Of a DNA stretch of 25,074 nt, positions 1-6,735 are shown piece after piece (positions within the stretch are counted from its first letter, which is position 1; each line of letters starts with the position of its first letter). The notes below the pieces were generated by a model. That model searched no databases, was not told where the DNA came from, and saw nothing but the letters and a program-made list of their open reading frames with translations. Made by a program: the position numbers and the translations under genes. Where the stretch lies: assembly GCA_002345145.1 (NCBI GenBank), contig DDVC01000235.1, positions 1-25,074 on the forward strand, written 5' to 3'. This DNA comes from Bacteroidetes bacterium UBA2322 (lineage in GTDB: Bacteria; Bacteroidota; Bacteroidia; Chitinophagales; UBA2359).

Positions 1-62
1 AAACTAATTTCATTGAAGTACTTACCTACCAACTCTCATAAATTGGGTATTTGTTTTGCAAA

Positions 63-207
63 GGTGCAGCGCACCAAAATATAGGTAGCCACCAAGTTAA
101 ATGCCCCATTAACAAGGTGCAGCGCACCGTAATATACTGTCAAGCATGTTTAAAAGCCTTTTTCGGTAAGCCTTTGAGCATGCCGATAATTCGAACCTTG
201 CGTAAAT
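63..207 (+). repeat. dispersed intergenic hairpin repeat, copy 1
   Basis: The core GGTGCAGCGCACC (a 5-bp stem GGTGC/GCACC around AGC) occurs at 63-75 and again at 116-128. The stretch around them (AAAATATAGG after the first core, GTAATATACTGTC after the second, then GCCTTTGAGC and AACCT-CGT-AAAT) aligns almost base for base with 10147-10280 and partly with the inverted copy at 20151-20452. An imperfect inverted pair (GCATGTTTAAAAGCC at 144-158 with GCCTTTGAGCATGC at 171-184) gives a second possible hairpin. There is no coding potential. It is a member of a repeat family of this genome; whether it is mobile cannot be seen from this copy. Confidence 0.75.
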
Positions 208-244
208 TAGTATAAAGAAAAGGCAAGCTAATTATGGGATAAAA

Positions 245-272
245 GGGGTAGCTAAGTTCCCCATTTTTTTTT
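245..272 (+). terminator. possible rho-independent terminator
   Basis: GGGG at 245-248 pairs with CCCC at 259-262 across a 10-nt loop, followed by nine T at 264-272. The short stem makes it weak. On the plus strand it would end a transcript entering from the left. It also lies just downstream of the minus-strand gene ending at 287, where the reverse complement has only TTTT after the stem. Confidence 0.35.
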
Positions 273-286
273 GCCCGATATGCAGG

Positions 287-1675
287 TTAGTTAGCGGTTG
301 GGTTTTGGAGGAGTCCTTTTACATCTGTTTTAACAATACACAAATCGGCATTTTGGTTTTTGGTTAAGTACCCGCAGAGTGCAAAACCACCATCGGGGGT
401 TAAAAGAACGGCATTGGCAGCATCGTCTTCGGTATCGCCTATTTCTTGTTTCCAATCTAAATGACCGTTTCTAAAAAGTTTGAGCAGCCATATATCTTTA
501 CCTTTTTGCCCGTAAGAATTAGTATAACCTGCCACTATAAACCCGCCATCGGGCAAAAAGAGGATACTTCGGGCGGCATCATTGCCATTTTCGCCTATGG
601 TTTTGTTCCATATTTCAGCGCCATCGGTTGGGCTAAACTGCACTACCCAAAGGTCTAAACTACTATCTTTTAAAGATTGGGTATGCCCGGCTGCGGTAAT
701 TCTGCCATCGGGAAGTAAAGTTAGGGCGGTAAACACATCGTTTTTAACCCCTCCCGATGTTTTTTGCCACAGGAGTTTACCATTGGTATGCGCCATCACA
801 ATCCAGCCATTGGTAGGCTCATCGGGATTTTGCTGGGTAAAGCCGGCAAGTATAAAGGTAGAATCAGAAGCCATAACCAAAGCAGTGGCGGCATCGTTTG
901 CGGCGGGGTTGCCGTAGGTAAAAATTTGTATCAGGTTGCCCTGTTTATCAAACTGTGCCAGCAGTGCATCGGTTTGCAGTGCATTTGATTGTTGAATATG
1001 TCCTGCCACCCAAATAGTTGAGTCAATGGGGTGTTGCACCACCGCTAATGCGCTCATGGCAACCGTATCTAAAGCAGCAGTTTGCTCCCATAAAATACGC
1101 CCTTCAGCATTTAAGTTTAGCAGCAGAATATGGCTCGATGTGGGTGTTTTTGTTGTACCCGCAGCGTAATAAAGATTATTGTAGGCAGGGGTTATGCCAT
1201 GCAATACAGTGGCGTGTTGTGCGCCAACAGTTTGCCGCCTTTCCAGTTGCCCGTGTGCATCGGTTTTAATAATCCAGCCATCGGCGTTACCATTGCCCCA
1301 TGAGGCAGTACTGCCTACTATTAAATAACCCCCATCGGGCGTAAGGGCAATGACATTACCTTCATCTGCACCGGCTCCGCCAAAGGTGTTTAAAAAGGAG
1401 ATATTCAGATTTGCCTGAGCCGATTTAATTTGCTCCTGTGCATACCGGTCATTGGGTTGATAGCCCAAAGCAGTTTGGTAAAAATTGAGCGCTTCGGCAT
1501 AGGCTTTCTGCTTATACAGGCTATCGGCTATCTGAACATTATAGAGGTACTGTTTTTCATTGGCGCTGGTTTGGTTTTGCCAGTATTTTACCCCTACCAG
1601 TACACCCGCCACCAACAGCAATAGCATAAATAGTTTACCGGCAAAAGAAGTACCTGTTTTTGGTGTATCATTCAT
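287..1675 (-). CDS. membrane-anchored TPR and beta-propeller-like repeat protein
   Basis: The 462-residue product has a short cytoplasmic N-terminus and one membrane segment at about residues 14-32 (LFMLLLLVAGVLVGV). A TPR-like helical pair follows at about 45-90 (ADSLYKQKAYAEALNFYQTAL). From about residue 95 to the end there are six or seven repeats of 50-60 residues with the pattern L.PDGG(Y/F)..(V/A)G.T....D.W..K.D..G, as in Bacteroidota proteins annotated as PQQ-like or delta-60-like beta-propellers. The large domain should face the periplasm. Specific function is unknown; scaffolding or ligand binding is a guess. The ATG at 1673-1675 lies only four bases after a TAATTTTG -7 box, so the mRNA may be nearly leaderless. 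It is monocistronic, with no minus-strand gene close upstream. Confidence 0.85.
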   Translation of the reverse strand: MNDTPKTGTSFAGKLFMLLLLVAGVLVGVKYWQNQTSANEKQYLYNVQIADSLYKQKAYAEALNFYQTALGYQPNDRYAQEQIKSAQANLNISFLNTFGGAGADEGNVIALTPDGGYLIVGSTASWGNGNADGWIIKTDAHGQLERRQTVGAQHATVLHGITPAYNNLYYAAGTTKTPTSSHILLLNLNAEGRILWEQTAALDTVAMSALAVVQHPIDSTIWVAGHIQQSNALQTDALLAQFDKQGNLIQIFTYGNPAANDAATALVMASDSTFILAGFTQQNPDEPTNGWIVMAHTNGKLLWQKTSGGVKNDVFTALTLLPDGRITAAGHTQSLKDSSLDLWVVQFSPTDGAEIWNKTIGENGNDAARSILFLPDGGFIVAGYTNSYGQKGKDIWLLKLFRNGHLDWKQEIGDTEDDAANAVLLTPDGGFALCGYLTKNQNADLCIVKTDVKGLLQNPTAN

Positions 1676-1679
1676 GGTA

Positions 1680-1687
1680 CAAAATTA
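1680..1687 (-). promoter_or_regulatory. Bacteroidota -7 element TAATTTTG
   Basis: Read on the minus strand, TAATTTTG matches TAnnTTTG and is followed by TACC and then the ATG of the propeller gene. No TTG is found at the normal -33 distance. Transcription would start at or next to the start codon. Confidence 0.45.
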
Positions 1688-2074
1688 GGGTAGAAATGTG
1701 AAACCGACTAACCCTTTTGGGTAGTATATGTGCCAAACCTCAAAATTTGCATGATACAGGCGTTATTTTATCCCGATGTTACAGAAAAACTCAATTCTGC
1801 CTATTAGCAAATTAAACACCTACAACGTTTGCCACAAAAGGCTTAGAGCCCATTTAATTAGTCAAGCTGAAAAGTTTTTGAACTTTTTTTTTGCCAAACC
1901 CGAAAATTGGTGTAAATTGCATAAAATTTTAACACTATTTTGCGAATATGCCAATAAACGTATCTATTTAGCTGCTCGCAACTTGTTTTTTGCTGCTGCC
2001 ATTTAAGATTTAAGTTTTCGGAGTTTTAAATCTGCTTTGAACCACCAAAATTGTCAATTCTTAATCTTCCCAAC
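1688..2074. other. AT-rich intergenic region between divergent genes
   Basis: No convincing gene is seen. A 76-codon open frame at 1776-2006 has a composition like the surrounding AT-rich DNA (runs of F, N, K, L and a hydrophobic tail ending AAAI) and no recognisable features. A 7-bp A/T-rich hairpin (AAAAGTT at 1870-1876 with AACTTTT at 1881-1887) followed by T residues resembles a terminator, but no plus-strand gene lies just upstream. The promoter of the secreted-protein gene at 2075 should be in the right half, but no clear TAnnTTTG was found. Confidence 0.5.
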
Positions 2075-2686
2075 ATGAAACGCATATTTACCCTTTTCTT
2101 TGTTTTGTGCACAATGGGCAGTTTGCCCTCCTTAATGGCACAAAATTCGCCTTCTAAAAGGTATGTTGAAAGTGAAGAAGTAAAAAATCTTCAACGCGAT
2201 ACACCTATTCCTGTACGCATAGCCACGTACCGGTTCAAAAAAATTACTGCAAACAAAAGTTTGGTGGAGTTTACCGAATTGGACGCTCTTAAACTTGAAA
2301 AGTACTTTATGGATATGCCCGGTATGCTCTCTTGTGCTACCGATGCGTTAGACAAACAAGTACGGGTAATAGCCCGAAGAGAGGTAAACGGCAAGGAATT
2401 TTTTTTCCCTCAGGAACTGGTAAATGCACTGCACACTATGGGCTATGCGGTTATTAGCCTTGCTGCCAGTGATGAAGACGTTATTTTTGTGGTAAGTAAC
2501 CGATGCAAAAATACAGCGGTGGTAATGCCCGGCGGCGCTGAATTAGTAGGTAGTGATTGTACCGACTGCGGCAAACAAAAGGTTAGTCAGGATTTGCTCA
2601 ATAAGTTTAAAGATGCCAATTTTGGGGGCGAACTCATTGATTTTGGTAGCCCCGAGTTGGATACCAGTGTATCTAATGAGCAGTAG
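2075..2686 (+). CDS. small secreted protein, HMA-like fold suspected
   Basis: The 203-residue product begins with a Sec signal peptide (MKRIFTLFFVLCTMGSLPSLMAQ). The ATG at 2075 is chosen over an upstream TTG because the signal peptide starts there. The segment from MPGMLSCATDALDKQV to PQELVNALHTMGYAVIS has the beta-alpha-beta pattern of heavy-metal-associated-like domains (G(M/I).(S/C)C..., then a helix ending .AL..MGY), but with one cysteine in place of CxxC. A separate CTDC motif lies near the C-terminus. The protein is presumably periplasmic. Family and function are not recognised; the HMA comparison is inference from pattern only. It converges with the hemCD gene, whose stop is 34 bp away, with no obvious terminator between them. 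Confidence 0.8.
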   Translation: MKRIFTLFFVLCTMGSLPSLMAQNSPSKRYVESEEVKNLQRDTPIPVRIATYRFKKITANKSLVEFTELDALKLEKYFMDMPGMLSCATDALDKQVRVIARREVNGKEFFFPQELVNALHTMGYAVISLAASDEDVIFVVSNRCKNTAVVMPGGAELVGSDCTDCGKQKVSQDLLNKFKDANFGGELIDFGSPELDTSVSNEQ

Positions 2687-2720
2687 TTTGGTTGTTTAGT
2701 TTTTCCCCGTAAAGACCTAT

Positions 2721-4274
2721 TTACCAGCACACATCGGCAAGCGAAACCTCATCGGGGGCATAAGGAAGCAGGTAGTTTGAGCATTGGTGTTTAACTAAGG
2801 CGCGAGCAGTAGTTTCGCCTATGGCTATTACCGTTTGATGCGGGTGAATAGCGTACTTTTTGCAGTATGTTTCTACATTTAAGGGACTGGTAAAAACCAA
2901 TATATCCGATGCAGGCAAAGCAAAACAGGCAATTGGTGTATTTTCATATACCGTAAGGTTAATAGCCTTAATGGCATTACCCGCATGTTGCTGAACCGTC
3001 ATTTGTGCATTAGCCGCCTGTGGAAAGATAACTGTTTTTCCTGATGCTTTTTCTGCAAACCAAGCGGCAGTTTGCGGAGGATAAGACCCGCCCTCAAAAG
3101 CTACTTCATATCCTAATGCCGCAATAGCCTGAGCAGTACCCTTGCTAATAGCTGCCAACTGTATTTGCGGGTGTAATACGGGGTTTTGGTCAAAGAAAAA
3201 CTTAACGGCATTTTTACTGCTGAAAAAAATCCAGTCTGCCGGGGGTATTTGGGGGTTAAAGGTTACGGGGGTAAACTGAATTAAAGACTGCGCATGAACC
3301 GCATATTGCCTTTGTTGCATGGCTTTAAGGAAGTAGCTATCTTGTGGCAAATTTCGGGATATAAATAGCGTTTTGGCATTTTTGGCATGTAGTATATGCA
3401 ACGCTTTTTGCTCCAATACCGTTGCATTATTGCCTTTTAGATACACCCGATTAGGAAAATCTTGTTCATGCCCTGACTGTGTAACCCAAAGCTGGTAAGT
3501 TTTATCCCACAGTTGATTGCAGTAAACGCCTATGGGCTGCTGACAACCGCCGCCTAAGCCGTGCAATATATTTCGCTCCAGAGCCACCACCTGAGCCACA
3601 TTGGGATCATGCAGGTACTGAACGGCTTGCTGCATTGATACATCGTTTTCTCTAATTTGGTAAGCCAAAACCCCTTGCGCCGGAGCGGGTACCATTTGTA
3701 GTGGAGTAAGTTGAATAAGGATATAACCTTCCGAAATTAGGTTAAGCCTTTTTAATCCGGCAAAAGCCAATACTACGGCATCGCAGCCATTACCCACCTT
3801 AGCCAATCGGGTAGGTACATTACCCCTAATATCGGTAAGTTGCAAATCGGGTCGCAAGGCTCGCAGCTGCGATTTTCGGCGAGCAGCCGAAGTACCTACT
3901 ATAGCTTCCTGTTTTAAACTTAGGGGCAGTGCCGGATTACACGCATTAGGGTGAATAACCAATACATCAAAAGGGTCTTCGCGATAAGAAACCGCCGCAA
4001 TGGTTAAACCCGATACGGGCTGTGTGGGCACATCTTTATAGGAGTGAACAGCAAGGTCTATACTACCTTGCAGCAGGGCATCTTCTAATTCTTTGGTAAA
4101 AAAACCTTTACCCTCCATTTTACTAAAGCTCAGGTGCTGAATGGCATCGCCCCGCGTTTTAATAACCTTTATTTCTACCATAAAACCGGCATCTTGCAAT
4201 AATTGGGCGGCATAATTAGCCTGCCATAATGCCAGCTCACTTCCTCTTGAACCAATAATGATGGGTTTATTCAT
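2721..4274 (-). CDS. hemCD: porphobilinogen deaminase / uroporphyrinogen-III synthase fusion
   Basis: The 517-residue product is a fusion of two consecutive heme-pathway enzymes. Residues 1-300 are hydroxymethylbilane synthase (HemC): GSRGSELALWQA at the N-terminus, DLAVHSYKDVPT with catalytic Asp81, VGTSAARRKSQL, DIRGNVPTRLAK, and GLGGGCQQPIG with Cys244, which binds the dipyrromethane cofactor. Residues 300-517 are uroporphyrinogen-III synthase (HemD): TLFISRN, WIFFSSKNAVKFF, AAISKGTAQAIAALGY, VFTSPLNVETY and VIAIGETTARAL. It would convert porphobilinogen to uroporphyrinogen III, in the cytosol. I chose the ATG at 4272-4274 because the HemC family begins right before GSRGS and a TACTTTTG box lies just ahead; 27 upstream codons are open but unlike HemC. 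It stands alone; no other hem gene is in the window. Confidence 0.95.
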   Translation of the reverse strand: MNKPIIIGSRGSELALWQANYAAQLLQDAGFMVEIKVIKTRGDAIQHLSFSKMEGKGFFTKELEDALLQGSIDLAVHSYKDVPTQPVSGLTIAAVSYREDPFDVLVIHPNACNPALPLSLKQEAIVGTSAARRKSQLRALRPDLQLTDIRGNVPTRLAKVGNGCDAVVLAFAGLKRLNLISEGYILIQLTPLQMVPAPAQGVLAYQIRENDVSMQQAVQYLHDPNVAQVVALERNILHGLGGGCQQPIGVYCNQLWDKTYQLWVTQSGHEQDFPNRVYLKGNNATVLEQKALHILHAKNAKTLFISRNLPQDSYFLKAMQQRQYAVHAQSLIQFTPVTFNPQIPPADWIFFSSKNAVKFFFDQNPVLHPQIQLAAISKGTAQAIAALGYEVAFEGGSYPPQTAAWFAEKASGKTVIFPQAANAQMTVQQHAGNAIKAINLTVYENTPIACFALPASDILVFTSPLNVETYCKKYAIHPHQTVIAIGETTARALVKHQCSNYLLPYAPDEVSLADVCW

Positions 4275-4278
4275 GGCG

Positions 4279-4286
4279 CAAAAGTA
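4279..4286 (-). promoter_or_regulatory. Bacteroidota -7 element TACTTTTG
   Basis: On the minus strand TACTTTTG is followed by CGCC and the ATG of hemCD. This is the same TAnnTTTG-N4-ATG arrangement as at 1680. No good -33 TTG at 17-23 bp is visible. Confidence 0.45.
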
Positions 4287-4355
4287 CAAAAACCAATCTA
4301 CACCTTTGCTATTTGGGCTGCAAGTAACCACTACTGCTCCAAAAAAAACAGCCAT

Positions 4356-4718
4356 GAAGCGTTTATGTTAAAGTATAAAATGCAACCCAATTTAGTGCGT
4401 GCTTGAAAATTTGACTACATTTGCGCTTAGTTAAACATACCTGCCAAAGTGAACAGCTAACCACATAAAAGTTGGTTTTAACAGTGCTATCATCTCCACC
4501 AAATCAGAGCAATGGTAATAGTAGTGTCAGTATTTAGTCAATTTGTGCAGTAAAACACCCCTATTAACCCGCTTACCGCCACAATGCTTTATTTTAGCCG
4601 CAAACTTAGGTGGTACGAATTTTGCAGCGATTCAGGCTAAAAAAGTTTCTTTACCCAAAACAAACCCTATAAGCAAATCACCAAAAATTGTAAACCTCAA
4701 AATTAAATACATCAAAAA
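4356..4718. other. long leader / regulatory region upstream of the GTPase cluster
   Basis: No gene is supported. TACATTTG at 4416-4423 is a full match to the -7 consensus on the plus strand and would give a 5' leader of about 290 nt before the ATG at 4719. No clear -33 TTG accompanies it. A second, weaker -7-like string, TATTTTAG, lies at about 4589. An 88-codon open frame starting at 4543 overlaps the real gene out of frame and looks spurious. I see no recognisable riboswitch. Confidence 0.4.
4416..4423 (+). promoter_or_regulatory. Bacteroidota -7 element TACATTTG
   Basis: TACATTTG followed by GC is an exact TAnnTTTG match on the plus strand. It is oriented toward the coiled-coil/GTPase cluster and divergent from hemCD. 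No TTG lies at the usual -33 spacing, so the call rests on the -7 motif alone. Confidence 0.4.
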
Positions 4719-5063
4719 ATGCTTAACGAACAAAACCCCAATATGTACGAGCAGGGAAATCAGAACCAAATTTCGGCTATACGGGATATACTTTTTGGTC
4801 AGAACATGAAAGTATATGAAGACGAGTTTACCCAAGTTAGGGCTTTAATAGCCCAAAACAAAAGTGAAGCCGAAAGCAACCTGCGCATGACTAACGAGCA
4901 ATTGAGTCAGCTTGTTATGGATACCGAAAGAAGACTGCTGGACCAAATGCAGAAAAACCACGAAGCGCTGCTTGCTGCTATAGCTAAACTGACCGATGAA
5001 AAATTAGACCGCCGGCTGCTGGGTAAATTGTTGGGCGATATAGGCTCGCATATAGCCATGTAA
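4719..5063 (+). CDS. small coiled-coil protein of the GTPase cluster
   Basis: The 114-residue product is soluble, with no signal peptide. Its order is a polar N-terminus, then IRDILFGQNM (residues 21-30), a long charged helix with heptad character (about 31-92: YEDEFTQVRALIAQNKSEAES..., RRLLDQMQKNHEALLAAIAKL), and a C-terminal EKLDRRLLGKLLGDIG (94-109). From memory, short proteins with this 'DILFG - coiled coil - K.DR..L..LL.E(L/I)G' layout occur in Cyanobacteria and Chloroflexi beside Ras-like GTPases; that needs a search. It is first in a plus-strand cluster with a 307-residue sensor protein (start 186 bp downstream) and the GTPase. It may be an adaptor or oligomerisation subunit; this is inference. 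Confidence 0.8.
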   Translation: MLNEQNPNMYEQGNQNQISAIRDILFGQNMKVYEDEFTQVRALIAQNKSEAESNLRMTNEQLSQLVMDTERRLLDQMQKNHEALLAAIAKLTDEKLDRRLLGKLLGDIGSHIAM

Positions 5064-5249
5064 AGCAGTGTTCCACTACCTGTTAGCAGCCAAAATGACC
5101 ATGTTGTTGCTTATGCCATATTAGCTCCTTTGAAAAAGCAAAGGCAAAGAAAAAACACACTTCGCTCCTTACAATTTACCCTTTACCGTAAAAACAACAA
5201 CCAGCTCTCTTCGTTTTTACTCCGATGCCCCCATACGCAAACGCACACC

Positions 5250-6173
5250 ATGAACAATCAGTCCCAACAGCATACTCTGGTAGAAAAGTATTTGATGGAA
5301 AAACTGCAATCTATCATTTTGCAGGAAGACCGCCGTCAAATACAAGATATATCGGGTAGTTTGCAAAACCTTAAAGTGGATATTGATGCACTAAACCATG
5401 AATTTGCCAAAATGCAGGGTGGTGTATCTATGCTGGTTGACAACCTGAATAACCCCGAAAAGTTAGATGCAAGGGTATCGCCATTGGTGAATATGCGCAT
5501 ACAACAACTGAAAAAAAATTTTTATCAGGAGTTTGGTTATGAGGTAAAAGAAACGGTAAAAGAGGAGCTGGAAAGTTCAAAAGATGAGTTTATAGAAGTG
5601 CTGTACCCCATAATAGGCAAATTAGTACAACGTTACGTTCGCTACCAGTTCGACATATTTTTAGAAAATGCCCAAAAAGGAATAGGTAATACTTTTTCGG
5701 TAAAATGGTGGAAACAGATTTTCCATACCCTCCTAACCGGCGAAAGTATGACCGAACGGAGTGTAAAAGCTGCAATGCCGGCACAAGTAGAAGAGGTGTT
5801 TGTTATTCAGTCGTTTTCGGGTTTGCTCATAGGGTATTACTCACGCAGCAATACCGCCGACCCCGATTTAATTGCCGCCATGCTCACCGCCATTCAAAAT
5901 TTTGTGAGCGATGCGTTTAAGTCTGAATCGGGTAATTTGCAAACTATTGACCACGAAAATCAACGCATTTACTTGCATAACTTTTACAAACATTACACCG
6001 CTACGGTTATATCGGGCGCTACTGATGCTGCCACCGCAGAAAAACTAAATCTTGCCCTTTCCGATTTTAGCAGCCAGCATATACCTGCTGCATTAACCGA
6101 AATAGACGACAGCCTTTTTAACGGCGTATCGCGGCACTTACGGGAAATTTTTGAAGATTTTGACCCAACTTAA
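5250..6173 (+). CDS. coiled-coil protein with longin/roadblock-like sensor domain
   Basis: The 307-residue product is cytosolic, without signal or membrane segment. Residues 1-70 are coiled coil (LQSIILQEDRRQIQDISGSL...). Residues 75-145 are a helical region ending in VLYPIIGKLVQRYVRYQFD. Residues 150-260 form an alpha/beta domain: VKWWKQIFHTLLTG, VEEVFVIQSFSGLLIGYY, DPDLIAAMLTAIQNFVSDAF, and IYLHNFYKHYTATVISG. The strand-strand-helix-strand order with 'VFVI..(S/T)GLLI' and 'LI.AML.AI..FV.DAF' resembles roadblock/longin regulators of small GTPases such as MglB. From memory, cyanobacterial and Chloroflexi proteins share this block, often with an OmpA domain that is absent here. I chose the ATG at 5250 over an upstream in-frame TTG at 5130, which adds a basic stretch of unlikely composition. 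A GTPase-regulator role is inferred from fold and neighbourhood. Confidence 0.8.
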   Translation: MNNQSQQHTLVEKYLMEKLQSIILQEDRRQIQDISGSLQNLKVDIDALNHEFAKMQGGVSMLVDNLNNPEKLDARVSPLVNMRIQQLKKNFYQEFGYEVKETVKEELESSKDEFIEVLYPIIGKLVQRYVRYQFDIFLENAQKGIGNTFSVKWWKQIFHTLLTGESMTERSVKAAMPAQVEEVFVIQSFSGLLIGYYSRSNTADPDLIAAMLTAIQNFVSDAFKSESGNLQTIDHENQRIYLHNFYKHYTATVISGATDAATAEKLNLALSDFSSQHIPAALTEIDDSLFNGVSRHLREIFEDFDPT

Positions 6174-6184
6174 ATGTATCTTTG
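6151..6184 (+). promoter_or_regulatory. possible internal promoter before the GTPase gene
   Basis: TATCTTTG at 6177-6184 matches TAnnTTTG, with TTG at 6151-6153 giving a 23-bp spacer (the long end of the normal range). It lies four bases after the stop codon of the 307-residue protein and 44 bp before the GTPase start, so the GTPase and pseudokinase could be transcribed separately from the two upstream genes. Confidence 0.5.
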
Positions 6185-6228
6185 CGCGGCGGCATTAACC
6201 TACCAAACAAGGAGCAGTACTATCATTA

Positions 6229-6735
6229 ATGAGAACAATTACAAAAAAAGTTATTCTGACAGGCAGTTTTGCTGTGGGTAAAACCTCCCTCATCAGCCGG
6301 TTTGTTTACCAAAAATTTTCGGCAACTTATAAAACTACCCTTGGTGTGCGTATAGACCGCAAAACCGTAGAACTACCCGAAATAACAATAAATATGCTTA
6401 TATGGGATATAGGCGGCGAACAAACACAGCTAAGAGTGCCCGAAACTTACTATTTGGGCAGTAGCGGCGTTATTTATGTTTATGATATTTCAAGACCTTC
6501 TTCCTTTTCCCAAATACATGATGACCTTGCCTACCTTAAAAGTAAGCTCCATGATATACCCTTAGTCATAGTAGGCAATAAAACAGACCTGCTTGACCCT
6601 GTAACATTAGAAGAAGCAAAACAATTGGTACCCGTAAACACCCACTTTTTTACCAGCGCCAAAGACGGCACTAATGTAGAATCCCTATTTATTTACTTAG
6701 CCAAACAACTGGTAAATGACCCTTCCGGAATTTAA
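6229..6735 (+). CDS. Ras/Rab-like small GTPase
   Basis: The 168-residue product is a single GTPase domain of Ras-superfamily size. G1 is GSFAVGKTS (residues 12-20). G2 is in YKTTLGV with Thr37. G3 is WDIGGEQ with Asp60. G4 is NKTD (117-120). G5 is TSAK (142-145). It has no C-terminal prenylation cysteine and no signal peptide, as expected for bacterial Ras-like GTPases (MglA and the Rup/Rab-like groups). Compared with Ras, the residue at the Gly12 position is Phe14 and the catalytic-Gln position of switch II is Glu64 (GGEQ, where Ras has AGQE). It should bind GTP; the mechanism of hydrolysis is uncertain. It overlaps the next gene by 20 bp, which suggests translational coupling. Confidence 0.92.
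   Translation: MRTITKKVILTGSFAVGKTSLISRFVYQKFSATYKTTLGVRIDRKTVELPEITINMLIWDIGGEQTQLRVPETYYLGSSGVIYVYDISRPSSFSQIHDDLAYLKSKLHDIPLVIVGNKTDLLDPVTLEEAKQLVPVNTHFFTSAKDGTNVESLFIYLAKQLVNDPSGI

Noticed and set aside
186..205. TTCGAACC resembling a tRNA T-loop in reverse complement
   Set aside because: It lies in the dispersed repeat; the other copies have different bases there (TACAACCTC, CCCAACCTC) and no cloverleaf can be drawn.
63..207. CRISPR-like array from repeated GGTGCAGCGCACC cores
   Set aside because: Only two cores at irregular spacing, and the same intervening sequence is shared with the distant copy at 10147, so there are no unique spacers.
1776..2006. 76-codon plus-strand open frame in the AT-rich gap
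   Set aside because: Composition follows the surrounding A/T-rich DNA, with no motif, signal peptide or promoter; likely chance.
4275..4355. N-terminal extension of hemCD to 4355
   Set aside because: HemC proteins begin just before GSRGSELA; the extra residues are unlike the family and a -7 promoter box lies inside this stretch.
4543..4835. Open frames of 88 (plus) and 67 (minus) codons before the GTPase cluster
   Set aside because: They overlap the start of the supported gene at 4719 in other frames and have low-complexity Lys/Thr or hydrophobic composition.
5130..5249. Upstream TTG start for the 307-residue coiled-coil protein
   Set aside because: The added residues are a basic, low-complexity run (KKQRQRKNTLRSLQ...), and the ATG at 5250 starts directly at the coiled coil.
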